Source of the DNA: Dromaius novaehollandiae
Taxonomy: Eukaryota > Chordata > Aves > Casuariiformes > Dromaiidae
Assembly (NCBI RefSeq): GCF_036370855.1
Contig: NC_088098.1
Location: 136,544,721 to 136,608,720 of the forward strand
DNA: 64,000 bases
Direction: 5' to 3'
The notes under the pieces were generated by a model that was given only the letters and a program-made list of their open reading frames with translations, made no database searches and was not told the DNA's origin. Positions 1 through 13,009 of this stretch are shown piece after piece (the first letter of the stretch is position 1; each line of letters starts with the position of its first letter). Made by a program: the position numbers and the translations under genes.

Positions 1-3000
1 ATTACATCTTTCAAATCACAATCACTGTTTTTTTTAATGTAAGTGAAATTCTCTTGATTCCAGGGCAGAACTACTGGAAAACAACTAGTATTGTGAAATT
101 CGCATTACTATGGCAAATGCTGTTGAAGCTCAGAAGGAACGGATATTCAGGGCCAAGGCTTTGATGGTTGCTGTGATCTGGGAACGAGCTCTGGAGAGCC
201 AGAAGCCTGGCTGAAGTTGGCTGAGCTCTCGGGAGGGAGTTCTGCTCTATGTTTTCTTTGGAGACAAGAAGTTCTTGCCTTTTCCATTTTCCTAGCTGCT
301 CTTTCCTATTGCTACAATCCTCTCAGTTGTACTAACATAATTGTTTGTGGTCTGTGCTATAAACTGGTCGATACAAGCTAAAAAAAAAGTGCATTTTCAA
401 GAGAGGGAAGGGAGTTGTGATGTGGGGTCAGGAATAAGGAACTGAGAAAGGAGGAAATGCGAATGAGGTGGGTCCTTCAAAGGCTAGGATTGCCACTAAA
501 AAAAGCAAATAATGCAGCTACACCTATGAAGGATTTAGGAAAATCATGATCTGAGCGAACAGTGAAACAGGATTTCTTAGCTAGTTGCTGCCTGCCTACT
601 TCCTCCTTTTCACTGTTTTTTTGAGGAAGCACAGGGACTGAACATCTGGGGAAGCTGGGAGCCAAGATGCTGGCCTGGTAGAAAACAACCTCAGCCAGCT
701 GCTCTCTACTTCGTTGCCTTGTTTCAATTCCTGACTGAACCCACTCTTCTCAGTGGAAATTTTGTTTATTTTGAATCAGCAATTTCTGTTATTAAAATAT
801 TCCCTTGCGAAGATTTATTCTAGTAAATCTTTTTTAGGTGATCATGGTCTCCTCTTTTTCCTTCTTGAATCTCATCCTTAGGCAGAGGGGCCTTCCTGCT
901 TGCATCCTTTGCCTTCTAGCTCTTACCCACCAGTATAGTCTCCCTAATCCTTCTGGCTTCTGTTCTTTGCTTCCAGCTCCCAGCCAGGCTTTCTGAAAGG
1001 AAAATCATGTCAAAGGAATATTAGTGTTAGACACATTTGCTGGATTCTCTTACATAAAAAGAAATCTAACAAACTAATCGCATTTCATTTGTATTCTGAG
1101 CTTTGTGATGTTTCAGTGTAGCAGTGTGTGTCTGTAGGAGGATGAGCATATTGGCAGCGACCTTTTGCTAGAAATGTTGCCGTGTGCCTTCATTGTTAGC
1201 CTCAGCACAACAGCTTTTTTCCTTCCTCTTTCTATTCCTCTGAGGTGAATCTGGTTTCAAATTATCTTAAAAGACCTAGGCTTTTTTTTTTTTCACTTGA
1301 CACTGCTCCAAACAATTATGTTCCATTGGCAAAAACACTCTTCATTCTTTAGCTACTAGTAAAGTGGTTTTTGCTCCCCCCTTCTCCCTCTTTTCTAATC
1401 TGGCAGAATCTCTCAGACTAAAATTGATGATCTGGTTAAAAATACAAATGTTGCGGGTAAAGCACTGTGTGTCTGAGTTACTGCAGATGCGGTTATCCTA
1501 TTTGTGTCAGATTTGGTATTATGAAACAAAATTTGCACTTAAACCCTTCTTCGGCTATTTCAAGAATGCTAGTCTATCTTGTGAGATTAAACTGTCATTC
1601 ACTGCAGTGAATGCGACTTTAAAAAATAAATGCTGTTTCATGATGAAGAATTGACTCTATGTGATGAACTTTATATGGCACTTTCCTTAGCACAAAGTTG
1701 GGAACTGCTGCACAGGTCTTTTGCTAACAAGACTAAATTGTGATTAATTCCTTTGTAAATTCTTCTAGTTACACATTACATTTTAAATTGTATGAACATA
1801 CCCAGCAGTAACAATGCTGCAGAGTTAATAGTTGGGGAAGGGCAATGAGTGCTAGATGTCTTCCTTCACAGATAATAAAGTGTTGAGGGTCTCTGCTAAA
1901 GCGGAGATAATACTTGCTTCTCACTGTTGGATCTCTTCAACACTGTTTTAACTCAGCAGTATTTCAGCAAGAGGTTCAGAATCACCAATAAAGAGGCACG
2001 ATACTTTTGCTCTTTTTCTGGGCTTATGGTAGCTTTCACAGTAGCTGCCTGTGGATGGGCAGTCTCTCTGCCAGTGGCAGCTCTTTGAAACTCACCTTAA
2101 AGAGGTGATCCAAGTGTAGCTGTATTACCTATTCCCATAACTCAGACATCTGGGAGTTGCTTTCTTTTGAACTTACACACATTACCTGCAGACTGATAGT
2201 TACGTTTAGAAAAACTTAAGCTAGGTCTTTAAAAGGAAAGGCTGTGTAAAGAGAGGTTATAATGAAAAGTCGGAGGCAGCTTTTATTGTACCTTTTCATA
2301 ATATAACAGAATTAAAAGATGAAACATAATCTGTTATGGAGTACTCAATATAAATCTCCCCAAACAATTTTCCTCTCCCTTTAAGGGCCTGATACAGCAT
2401 CAGTTTTATAGTGATGTAACACTGCTGACTTTTTTTTGCTGTGAAGTTTAAGTGGCATAGAACTGAAGTACGGTAGTGGTAAATTAACCCCTCTGTATAA
2501 AAGCTCTCCTAATGCCTTGGGGAAATAATAAAATCTAGGTTTTAGTTGACTACTGATCATTAAGCCATCCAGGCATCAAAGGAAGCTTGTGTTAACTAAA
2601 TGTGTTAGTGAATTTAAGGGCAAATAATCTTCTTAATGAGATTAGAAGATAAGGCATCAAAAGCTTAGTGAATGAAGAGGTGGAAAATCAGTGGAGAAAT
2701 GCTGCAGTTACATTACTAGAGTGGCACTGAAAACAATAAAAATGAAGTATTACAGACTTTCAGAATTCATACTGAAAATCAGTGTTATTTAAAGTTTTAA
2801 TTGGGAAGACGATAACAATACATTTTTGTTTTGAAACACTGTTCAATCTTACTATAAAGTTCTAGAAGTTCAAGATGAAGGGCTGGAGTGTACTGAAAAC
2901 AGCAGAAGAATGAGGTGGAAATTACCCCTCTCCAAGTAAAATAATAAATCTTCCACAAAGATTGTACCTCATTGGGTGTGTAGTATAGTACAGACATCAT

Positions 3001-5164
3001 AAACCACAAAAATGTAACTTTAGAGAGCTGAAAATGATAGCAATATTCCTGTAATTGAGTTGTACATTAAGGAAACTTGTTATATATCCAAGATAGATGT
3101 TAGAAATCATTCACTTTGAAACTCCTTGAAGAGAAGGGGAGAAAGTTTTAGTATAACCTCATATATGAGTGGAAGAAGAATAGTAATGTGGGCATAATTC
3201 TGAAGATGGATTTGCTGTCCTTAAAATTTGATTTTCAGCAACCTTTTTATGCAAATGTTGAAACAAAGTTGTAACTATAAAATATTGCCATACTATAGTA
3301 TGTGAAAAAATCCATGGCTGCACAGTAATAGAGATATTTTTGTTGAGGTGATAAAAATTTCTGCAGACAGCCTGCAAAAAATGCTTTTCTAGTATTTTGT
3401 AAAAACTTTTTTCTTTTCCTCCCATCTTCATAAATATAATATTTTTAGGGACATACTCTGTGGATCAAATTCATCTATGGCATAAGTCAGCGTAACAGTA
3501 CTCTTCTTTGTGACCTGTACCTGTGAATTTAGTCTTGAGATATTGAGATGTTTCCTTAACTTTCACCTCATTTTCTTATTCGTGCTTTCCATCTCTTGGA
3601 TTTTATTTCGTCATTCAAAATTATTCCAGTTTCCTATCATTTTCAGTGGAGTTGGGTTCGTTCAAAATGGTTGCCATTTTCTTAATTTATCCATCTAAGG
3701 ATACCTGCAACTCAAAAAAAATTTTTTTTATACATATATATATATAAAACCTCCCCTACATCCTGCAGATGCGATGGGCCTGGGTGGATGGAATGCAGTG
3801 TGAGAGAGATGGGGGGATGTGAGTGCATGGACAGACTTAGAAAGCAAAGGAGGTGGCCTATGAGGAGGTATGAGAAAGACCAAGAAATGTATCAGATATT
3901 ACAGAGACTGAGACTAGAGGTGACAAGAGAGAGGGGCTACAATACCCACTTGCCTGATGCAGTAGGTTTTGATATGATAGATGGATCCTTCTACATGCAG
4001 ACAGTAGGAGACTATTATTTGCTGTCTGCCTTTCATAGTAACTATTGAAGCTGAATTGTTTACTCACATACTGAATCTAGGAGGCTTCCTGGAAAAAAAT
4101 CCAGACACAGTAGGCAATCTTTCTGGAAGTCTGATTCATGATTTGTAAGTGCTTGGGATGTGTTGTACTGAGGCTTCGGCTTGGAGTAGAGGGACAGGGA
4201 CTTTTTGGTAATAGCTGTGTCAGTCTCTATGTGGGAAATCAGATTTGATTTAATTGACTATTTATTCTGGATGCCCAGGTAAGCTGCTTTATATCTGACT
4301 TCTCCCTCCCTCCCTCTCCCATGTAATTTTGCTCCTTGTCCTTCATTCCTGAGTTTATTGTCCCAGATCTGTAACTGACTTGGCCTAAGTTTTCTTTCAG
4401 TCAAACTACAAATTCTTTTGGAGAAACTGAGCCATACAGGAGATAGTACAGCACCATTTTTTAGCTCCAGACTCTGGGGCTCACCTGAAGTGAGCAAAAG
4501 CAGATGGAGAAATGCTGCCCCTTATGCCTAGCTGAAAGTAGCTGAGATGCAGAGATGCTTGGCCAGTGATAGGTCTTCCTTCTCTCCTCAGCAGTTATAG
4601 TGCAGCTAACCAGGGAGTTCTGCAGCTGGTTCACCCAAATTTAATTTGCAGTTCTTTGAAAACCACAGAGCAAGCATTTAGAGCTTGTAGAGGTGGCCAG
4701 ACCTGTACACTCATCTGCAGACTCTTGGCAGTGCTTGCCTCAACGTGTTATTGCAGAAAAAACTGACCGTGTCCTGTCTTGTGGTGTTTCTCCTACTGGT
4801 TTCCTCATTGACTGTAATCTTAGTGAAATGTATTTATTTGTGTTGCCATCATAGCAAAAGTTGTGGTGTGCAGGTTTAAGGTCTTGTTTCTTCTGCTGTT
4901 TCTCGCATCCTAGAAACAAAGCAGAAAAAATTTAAAAAAGGGAAAGTGCAAAGATGTAAGAATGAAGGCAGAAAAGGTGGAAAGGCCCATTAAAAAGAAA
5001 AGAAGTGGGATGCAGAGAATAAAAAAAAATTGTAATTTTCACATGGGAATGATACAAATTGACCTTACCTTTTTGCTGCAGTGGAATGAACTTCTTGTTC
5101 TACCACTGCCTGTTTTATTAGAATAATGTAAACTATTTGAGTTTGTGATTTTTTTTGAACTTAG
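1..5164. other. Non-coding DNA, probably former PIR intron
   Basis: No exon, RNA gene or young repeat is recognised here. The earlier PIR exons (residues 1-60, including the F-L-L-F-D-E-F region) were looked for by eye and not found, so they probably lie to the left of the window. A TA-rich run (about 3718-3746) and short poly-T tracts are the only simple sequence. A plus-strand open frame at 3788-4048 has charged, protein-like composition but no good splice context and no family I recognise, so it is not called as a gene. Confidence 0.5.
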
Positions 5165-5288
5165 GTAGTACTTGTTGCATTAATCTGTATCACTTGTTCT
5201 TCAAGGTAACTTACCCACCAGATAGTGGTTTTATGGCCCATGAAGATTTCTGTGGACATGTCAGTAAACTGAAGCCATGCTACCTCAG
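5165..5288 (+). pseudogene. PIR: Degenerate PIR (pirin) exon, residues about 61-91
   Basis: Pirin is a nuclear Fe-binding cupin protein that acts as a transcriptional co-regulator. Read from 5197 the frame gives F-F-K-V-T-Y-P-P-D-S-G-F followed by MAHEDFCGHVSKLKP (5233-5277). Human pirin has MAHEDFCGHTGKMNP at residues 73-87, preceded by F-E-T-V-S-Y. The donor GTAAGG is intact at 5289, and a TTAG acceptor sits at 5161-5164. Decay is visible. The human L-L-E-G-G-S stretch reads P-P-D-S-G-F. The H-P-H iron-ligand motif (His56, His58) expected just upstream is not recognisable. The last codons before the donor are one base short of the human G-D-L-Q, which shifts the frame into the next exon. 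Upstream of 5197 homology fades, so the 5' boundary is approximate. The identity is well supported by the near-exact core; calling it dead rests on this exon together with the next. Confidence 0.8.
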
Positions 5289-5982
5289 GTAAGGCTATCT
5301 TGACAGAAAGGAGTAGTTGATATTTATGAAGCTCCTTCTGCTTTCTTATGTGAATTGATGAAGACTCTGAAATACTGCATTGCTTTGTTACTACATCTCT
5401 GTTACGTTGCAACCAGCTGCTGAACTCGAAGTATTGTACTCTGCCCTTACAAATGTAGCATGTTTACATTCCAGATGAATTCACAACATGCTGTGTTTTA
5501 CTAAGAATCTTTAGATTTGAGCAGCTTAAATCTCCACCAACAGTAAATAGTTATGCTTTTTGATCTGTTAAAGCTGATTAACATTTTAGTGGTATTTTTT
5601 CCATGTAGCATTTCAACACAGAAAATCAACAGATAGAATAGATATCAAGTGATTATTTACATAATCTATCTTCAAATCATCTGAAAGCTTCAGCCACATC
5701 AGTTTGTCCTATACAATCCAATTCCAAAATTTATTTTTGTCCATTCCTGCTTCCCCTAACATACTCCCTCATGTTGGAGGGGTGCAGGATGTTTGTGATG
5801 CCTTTAACACTGTGTTTTCTGTCTATGTCACACTGTACTTTTTTAGTGTTTTGCTGCAGACCACTTTCTGGGAAATGTTTTGTGGCATTGCTCTACTGCT
5901 ATGCTCCTGTAGTCCTGCGTTCTAAAATTCAGTGGTTGAATTATAATTTTGTGTAATCTGTCAGCCTTTCCTTTTTTTTTAT

Positions 5983-6183
5983 TGGATGAGACAGACAGGT
6001 TTTCATGCAGAGATGTCTTTCTCAGAGGGGCCTATCCCATGGTCTGCAAATCTGATTCAGTTTGAGGAGCTCACGAAAGATGGTAGAGCCTCAGTATCAC
6101 GGAACAAAAATGAAGCAATACGCAGGCCCTATAAGAATGATGTAATTGCATCCATCATTTCAGGAGAGGCACTGGGGGCAAAG
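5983..6183 (+). pseudogene. PIR: Degenerate PIR (pirin) exon, residues about 92-160
   Basis: The segment starts W-M (5983-5988), matching the W92-M93 start of the human block, and ends with V/I-I-S-G-E-A-L-G-x-K before an intact GTAAAT donor at 6184. H-A-E-M (iron ligands His101 and Glu103) is kept at about 6004-6015. Human would be about 207 bp; this copy is 201 bp, with two codons missing near the start. The acceptor dinucleotide at 5981-5982 is AT instead of AG. A one-base insertion near 6033 and a one-base deletion near 6101-6106 put the middle of the exon out of frame. In the ancestral frame that middle reads H-G-L-Q-I-stop-F-S-L-R-S-S-R-K-M-V-E-P-Q-Y, with TGA at 6053-6055 where human has Trp117. 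The two shifts cancel, so a 69-codon open frame survives (5986-6195), but about 24 residues of it are non-homologous. A working alternative splice form is very unlikely. Confidence 0.85.
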
Positions 6184-7434
6184 GTAAATTCTTGAGAACA
6201 CTGAGACAGCTGGTAAATATATGCAAGTGATTTGTGTCATGTAGAGCTTTATTTATCAGACATTTATAGACAAGTTTAAACATGGCTCTTAGTTTCCTTA
6301 TACTTTAAGAGTAGAGATTCTCTGAATTTTTTAAACATATTTTGAGGGTTGCAGTTTTGTCATAATTGTTCCATCTTGTCATTTCTAATTAGCAAGATAT
6401 ATTTCTCGTAATGCCTCATTTTATTACTGTTATTTGCTCATATGATATACTGTAAGTCATGTTTATGACAGTTCTCCACTTAGAAGGAAAAAAGTCTTAT
6501 GTGCATGTGTTGTTAGGGGAAGAATATCGTCAACATTTCTTTGCACAGGGCTTGTCTGTACAGCTCTGACTTGTGTGAATAGTCTGTTGAATCCACTGAG
6601 ACCACTTGCCTGAGAAAGCCTAGTTAATATCAGATTAGAGATCTGTAACAAATAAGAACCAAATAATGGCAAGCAGTGTTTCTTTGACACAACTTGTCCT
6701 GTCAAAGGGAGGAAGGAGAGGTCCAGTCTTGCTGACAAAGGGTCCTGTGGGTGTAGCTAGTTACAGGCTGGACTAAATAGTTCAGAGGGAAGAATAGTGG
6801 GAACAACCAAGTCAAGGTAGATAGTTTGAAATGAGCTTTATGCTGCTCCTGTTCTCTAAAACTGACCCTCTCTACCCTGTAGTTTAGCTCCTGGAATTTT
6901 TGTGCCATAGGGCCTGGGTGTCAGAAAAGGTCTGCAAAGCTGGATATTTTCCTGCTCTTGCTGTCCTGGTGCAGTGATGTTCCTCTGGCATGGAGGAGCA
7001 GACTGCTGGATATAGGGTACCAGGAAAATGTAGTGAGCGAGTTCTGCATGACATCATACTTTGTTGTCACTTAAATCCAAGCAGAAGGGCCAGAACGGCA
7101 GCCTTTCACTCCTTTTCGACATATGAGAGCTGATGGCACAGACCATTAGGAATCCCAGAGGAAGGTTGTATTAGTGGTACCATAATAACAAAGGTGATAG
7201 CCTACTGGCATAGCTATATTAAGAGAAGCATCACAGCTCTTCTGCTTTAAGGCATGTTGCCTTTAATCCTCTCAACTTTACACGCATATTGTCCCTCTGA
7301 TAGGCAAGCTATTCCTGCAGCTTGCAAATATGAAACTTACGACCATGTTTTTTTACACTAACCAAAGTCCAGATGTATTTGAAATTGTATTTAATAATTC
7401 TGTCATAAAGAGTAGAGCAGTATTTCACCCCTTA
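6184..7434. other. Non-coding DNA between PIR remnant and CR1
   Basis: No exon or repeat is recognised. Minus-strand open frames at 6463-6738 and 6702-6908 overlap each other and lack family resemblance or splice context; they are treated as chance. Confidence 0.5.
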
Positions 7435-8262
7435 CAGAATCATAGAATAGTTAAGATTGTAATTGCTCTGGAGATTGCCAAGTCCAAATCCCCCTGCTCA
7501 AAGCAGGGTCAACTAAAGCAGGTTACTCAGAGCCATATCAAGTCAGGTTTCAAATATATGCAACAATGCAGACTTCACAACTTTTCTGAGTAACCTGTTC
7601 CAGTGTTCGATCACCCTTACAGTTAAACAGTTTTTTCTTATGTATAAGTGGAATTTCCTGTATTTCAGTTTGTGCCAGTTGCTTCCTGTCCTGTTACTGG
7701 GCACTACTAGAGTTTGGCTCCATCTTCTTTACAGTCTCCCATCAGGTATTTATATGCATTGATAAGATCCCCCCCTGAGCCTTCTCTTCTCCAGGGGAAA
7801 CAATTCCAACCCTCTCAGCCTCTTCTTGTATGTCAGAAGCTCAAATCCCTTAATTATCTTTGTTACCCTTTGCTGGCGTCACTCCAGTAGGTCCATGTCT
7901 CTCTTGTACTGCAGAGCTCAGACCTGGACCCAGCACTCCAGGTGAATTTCACTGGGGCTGAGTGGAGGGGAAGGATCCCTTCCCTTGACCTGCTTGCAAC
8001 GCTTTGCCTAATGCAGCTCAGGATGCCATTAGCTGCCTTTGCCATGAAGATGCATTGCTGGCTCATGTTCAATTTAGTGTCCACCAGGACCCCCGGGTCC
8101 TTCTCTGCAAAGCTGCTCTCCAGGTAGTCAAACTCCAGGTGGGGGACTTGGCCCTTCCCTTTGTTGAACTTCGTGAGGTTCCTCTCTGCCCATTTCTCCA
8201 GCCTGTTGAGGTTCCTCTGAATGGCAGTGCAGCCTTCTGGTGTATCAGCCACTCCTCCCATG
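7435..8262 (-). mobile_element. 5'-truncated CR1 LINE, C-terminal RT region plus 3' UTR
   Basis: Read on the minus strand, 8261-7863 encodes the C-terminal part of the CR1 ORF2 reverse transcriptase. Recognisable blocks are GVADTPEGC, N-R-L-E-K-W-A-E-R-N-L, K-F-N-K-G-K, EKDPGVLVDTKLNMSQQC and ANGILSCIRQSVASRSRE. The coding part breaks up before 7863. It is followed on the minus strand by the CR1 3' UTR (LINE text such as the R-R-L-R-G-L region and GGAACAGGTTACTCAG), ending in the family terminus at 7435-7450. The endonuclease domain and most of the RT are absent, so this is a dead 5'-truncated copy, as most avian CR1s are. It sits about 1.25 kb downstream of the second PIR remnant in former intron sequence. 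The 5' limit at about 8262 is where homology ends; no target-site duplication is seen, which is usual for CR1. Confidence 0.95.
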
Positions 8263-10399
8263 CTTGTTTACATGGTTTTGCTTTCCTTAGCAAGTGTAAA
8301 CGTGCTTCATACATAATGTAAAGGTACATATTAGTGTTCCTAGCAGAGGGTCTGCAATATTTTTCAGATTATAAATAAAATATATTTCAGAAGTATACGT
8401 TCCTTTTAGCTGAGCCTTATGACAGATTTTCTTTCTTAATGCATGCTTCTAGCTCCTACTAATGAATATTATGTAATAAGAAAGAACTACATTATTTGTT
8501 TCTTTTTAAAAAATAGAAGAAACACATTTTTTCCAAGTGTCTGGTCGGATAAGAACTGGTCTTGGAACCATTTCTATGGGATACTAGTGCAGTTTGAAAT
8601 AGCAAAATTTAAATAAAATTTTAAAAACATTAAGTCCACCTGCATATGTAATTTTCTATCCTAGTAATTTTTTTTGTAGCTAAGAGTGTACCTTGCTTTG
8701 AAAGAATGAAAGAACAAAGAAAGGTGCTTTTGTTTCATGTTTTACCCCTTGTTTCAGAACAATTAGGACAGAGAAATAATTCGATCTTCATTATTCATTC
8801 ATTCATTACTTTGAATGAATGAAAGCCATTACATTGTGGCTTGAAGAGGTTTTGAATGTGTATGAGGCAAGCTGCTTATTCTCATTCATAATTTTGGTGT
8901 TAGAAGGCCAATTTTTGTTAGGGTTTTATACCCTCATAGGTTCCACACAGATAGATGTAGGAGTATATGAAAAAAAGTCAACAGTATCCTTACATATGAG
9001 CTTTAGATAAGGAGAGGTCATGCCTTTGTGATATACAAGAATGTGTCTTGTCAAGGAAAACCGAGCTTTTGTCTTTACTGTGAACCAGCAGGATCTTTTA
9101 ATCAGAGACGGTTAGGAAGGAAAAACAAGCAGCACAGCTTGCAAGGCAGGTTCCAGCTGCCCACACAGGGAGCCTGGGAGCCCACCCTCCTGCTCCCAGC
9201 TTCAACCCCGACCTCGGCCTCTGCATTCCTCTCCTTCTGCTAAACTGACAGGCAGCTCTGAAGCAAAGCAAGAGCACACAAATGTTTCTGTCAGAAGTGC
9301 GCACCTATTTGGCAGTCCTCAACGCAAGGGGACTTCAGTTTGGGTGTCCATTCAAGGAATGGCTTCAGAGGAGAGAGTCTGCAGAATTAGGAAAGAGTAT
9401 CTGTGCAAAATAGTCAGGTGCATAAGGAGATTGACTCACCACATTATTCTCTCTATTGAATTCTTCTTTTGCCTCCCTCCTTCCCATTGCATCAAGTAGA
9501 AACTTTCTGTGTTAACTTTTGGAGCCCTAAATAACTGCCTGTATCTTACTTTTCTGCCTCTTGTTCAGTGAGGATGAGTATCAGGTATTAGTCAGACAAA
9601 TTATGTGCTCAGGCTTTAAGTTTCTTCAGTCAGGAAGTATGTCGTTTTTGTGCTTTTCCCATAAAGCATATGAGGCTCTATAGAAGTAGTTGAACATCTG
9701 GAGTTTCTATGTAATAACTGGAAAAAGTTGCATCCTCCCTCTATTTCAGACATGTTCTTCAGACAGGATAAATTAATGCCTAGGTGCTTCTCTTTCTTCA
9801 CTACTTTTACAGAAAGTCATGCAACAAAACAGAAAAAAGCATAGGCTGGACATAGTTTTTTAGATAGCTAACATTAGGCTGAATGAATCCCACTGTAAAT
9901 AATGCAGTGTTGGAGGAAATAAATTCTATACATACTAGTAACAGTGCACCTTAATCATCTCTTCTAGCAAGTCTCTACTTACAAAAGAATGGCATAGACA
10001 GTCATGCCTACACAGTGGGTGCAGACAGATGTGGGCTTCTGTGCCCATGACAAGTGTGAGTCAGATTGAGTCTGGAGCAGGGTGGACGCACTATACAGCA
10101 TGGTGCTGTGCTCAGACTCAGATAACCTTTTGTTCACAAAGTGTATTTGCTGGTATCCATATCTGTGTCCATAAGGCATCTGGTCCATAACTGACTTATA
10201 TTTGACCTACTTACAATGGGGGCGGAATTCACTCGTAACTGTCTGCATAAATGTACCCAGAGCATCTGAGTAGCAGTACAAAGCGTACAGAAGGACCATT
10301 TCCTAGCTAAGGAAGTGGGAGGTAATCAGTTCCATCTGTAGCTGAAGATCACATAAATGAAGAGAAGGAAAAGCATCAACAGTTTCAGGAATGTTTAGC

Positions 10400-10416
10400 T
10401 TTTTTTTTTTTTTTTT
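10400..10416. repeat. Poly-T tract
   Basis: Seventeen consecutive T residues. No adjacent retrocopy is recognised that would make it a poly-A tail on the minus strand. Confidence 0.9.
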
Positions 10417-10779
10417 GCTGTTGTTATTTGTTTCTGAAAGGCAGATACAAACTGGTGCACTGGGAACTGTGGATCAGAAGGGATCCAATTTTTCTGTTGC
10501 AAATAGCTGTGCAATAGCTTGGCACACAAAATCTTTTCCTCTCCAGTCCACAAGGCATAATATAAATGTGCACACGGCAGAAAAAATGCACACTATTTTT
10601 TTGTGGACATCAAGAGTATTATGAGTGATAGAAGGGATTTTTGGGGAGTCACTTTAAATAAAATACTAGCAATTCCTTCAGAGGCATTCATTGTATGAAT
10701 GAGGTTTCTCCTGGGCCATCTTTCACGAAGTCTTAGTGTATTTATTTATTTGTTTGCTCTGTAGACTTCTTTCTTTTAG

Positions 10780-10848
10780 CTAGTGGAAGCTGTCACAATG
10801 CATGCCTTTGCCCCGAAGTCCACTTGTTTTGTACCAACCCAACAACAT
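10780..10848 (+). other. Exon-like 69-bp segment of unknown status
   Basis: A strong polypyrimidine tract and acceptor (TTCTTTCTTTTAG, AG at 10778-10779) is followed by 69 bases, open in two of three frames, and a consensus GTAAGT donor at 10849. The length is a multiple of three. One frame gives L-V-E-A-V-T-M-H-A-F-A-P-K-S-T-C-F-V-P. I do not recognise the peptide and it does not match pirin. It could be a chance pairing of splice signals, a non-coding RNA exon or a cryptic exon. Confidence 0.15.
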
Positions 10849-13009
10849 GTAAGTGCAGTTATTGCAATCAGTAAATCAAAATTGTAGAGCATCACTTCAG
10901 AGCAAAGACCTCCAGCCACTCATTGGTTCCCAATTGTAGTGAGGCTGAACTTGCCAAAATCAAGTACTTAAAAGACTGATGCACATCATTGTACAGCTAG
11001 AAAACACTCAACTATAAATTCCTCTATATACAAAAGAATTGCCTGATATGTAGGTAATTGTCTTTTGTCTGGGAATTATAACCTGATTTACCAGGAGTGC
11101 ACGAAATATATTTTATCTTGTATCCTAAATAAAATATGTATCTGACTGCAGCATATTTAGGGATAATGAAAATAAACGTCTCTCTGCTGCTCCATGTTTG
11201 TATCTGGTGCTGCAATATGTATGAATTTGAAGTAAGGTTGTGCCATGAAAACAGCAGAAGCCAGAACTTCTCTGTAAAAGATGCAGTATAGGAATGGATG
11301 CTGGATTACTTCAAAGTAAAAGAGTTTGAAAGTTTTTCTGAAAATGTAAGAGAAGAAAAGATAGACCTGGTTTCATTCCAGCTTTAGCCCCTCACTGCAT
11401 ATATTAAGCGATGCCTGTGCTGATCATAGGCTTTCTCAATGAAGTGAGATAGGCAACTCCAAGATGCAGTTCAGCCCTGAGAAGTGCCTCTTCTTTATTG
11501 TTTAGGTAGAGCGGTCTTAACTTTAAAACCTCAGTTTGGTATGGAACATGAGGTGAGGGAAATGCAGTCCTAAAACTCAGACTTGCACATATGCAGGTCA
11601 TATGAAATGCCATGATTGAATTTCTTGCAAAAATAATACCTTTAGAGCAAGTTAGCTAGGGGAAATATTTGATGTCTTCTGTGTTACTGGTAGATAATTG
11701 GCAAGGATTCCTTTAACCACAGCAAACTCAAATAGCCACAGAAAGACTAAAACATTCAGAAGGAACAAGAATTTTTGGAATGGATGATCCCCAAGCACCA
11801 ACCCATGTCTATACTTTTCCTGCAAGACAAGTTCTGCAGTTTCTGCTTCATCCTTAAAAATACACATTTGAGGGCGACCTTTCTGAAGCAACAATTTCAG
11901 CAGAGAGAAGAGGTATTGAATGGAGTGGGCTGATCAGATGGTACAAGGAGATGGTGCTAAGCAAAACAGGTTAAGCGTGGCATGTTTTTTTAACTGTTGT
12001 AATCTGCGAAAGTGTTTAGTTCGGGGTCATGGTGAGAAAAGGAAAAGAGAACGTTATAAGGTCTACAAAAGAGAGTCTAAGGATTTTGATTCCTTCATAT
12101 GCTTTAGGAAAGAAAAGTAGAACTGAATAAGGGAAGGAAAATTGCAAGGAATGCTTTGGTAGAGCTTGGGGCCCTGGTTGTTTTAACTGCATAATCATTG
12201 CAGCAAGCAGTAAGTCTTGCATGCAGGTGTCTGTGCAGCTGTTGCCTTGTAGAAGGTTGTGAATCAGAGGGCTGGTCGTATTAATACTCATAAGCACTGG
12301 GCTTCAGTGGCAGTTTTCAAAAGTACAGCTCAGCTTTTTATAAAAACTTTTATGAAAAAGCTCCTTTCTTTAAAGCAGCAAAATCAGCTAGCCAGGCTTA
12401 AAATTCAAAGTACTGAAATGTCTGCTAGCCAAGATGCAGTGAATATATAAAGATCACCTCATTAGTTGTAGGAATAGACAAATGGTGACTAAAAAGACAA
12501 ATTGCAGGATCTGGGTCTATTGCTACATTCAGAATGTTGGACAGATATGAAAAGTTGCTTGCCAAAACCTCTGTTTTGACAAAAGAGCAAATCCAACTGC
12601 TGGGAGTGTCTCTGGATGATCTATGTTTAGGGAAACAGCCTGGGACAATAAAATCCATTGTGTTTAAAGGATCATTTGATTTATGATGTTTTTTAATTAT
12701 ATTTTCACATTATTTTTAGGAAAGAGATTGCTCAGGTATATCTTTTGATTGTTATATAGTACCATTGGTTACTCCTAGATCCCGTGCTGAATGTCTCATT
12801 CCATTTCAACAAAATGGAATTAGTGAAAGATTTAATGTAGTCTGGGAATTCTTTATTTATAGAAGATTACCAAACCATACACAAAACTATCAGAAGTGGG
12901 CAAGCTCTTGTTTTTCAGAATAGTGTGTGGTACTTAAATAGGTCAGGAACATTGTCTCTGATTCTAAGAGACAAAAAGGCTTTTCATCTTCAGTGCAGAT
13001 GAAAAGTTG

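Larger units (their letters stand above)
8263..13009. other. Non-coding DNA, former intron or intergenic
   Basis: No certain gene. A small CATT repeat with an inverted AATG partner lies at about 8793-8824 and a 17-base poly-T at 10400-10416. One exon-like segment (10780-10848) is listed separately. The remaining open frames are short and unsupported. Confidence 0.5.

Noticed and set aside
3788-4048. 86-codon plus-strand frame with charged residues (R-L-R-K-Q-R-R-W-P-M-R-R-Y-E-K-D).
   Set aside because: The charge comes from a purine-rich stretch; no pirin match and no family recognised.
5161-5412. 83-codon minus-strand open frame over the first PIR remnant.
   Set aside because: It is the antisense of the recognised pirin-like exon and has no family of its own.
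8004-8329. Plus- and minus-strand open frames of 105 and 86 codons.
   Set aside because: They are other-frame readings of the CR1 reverse transcriptase region.
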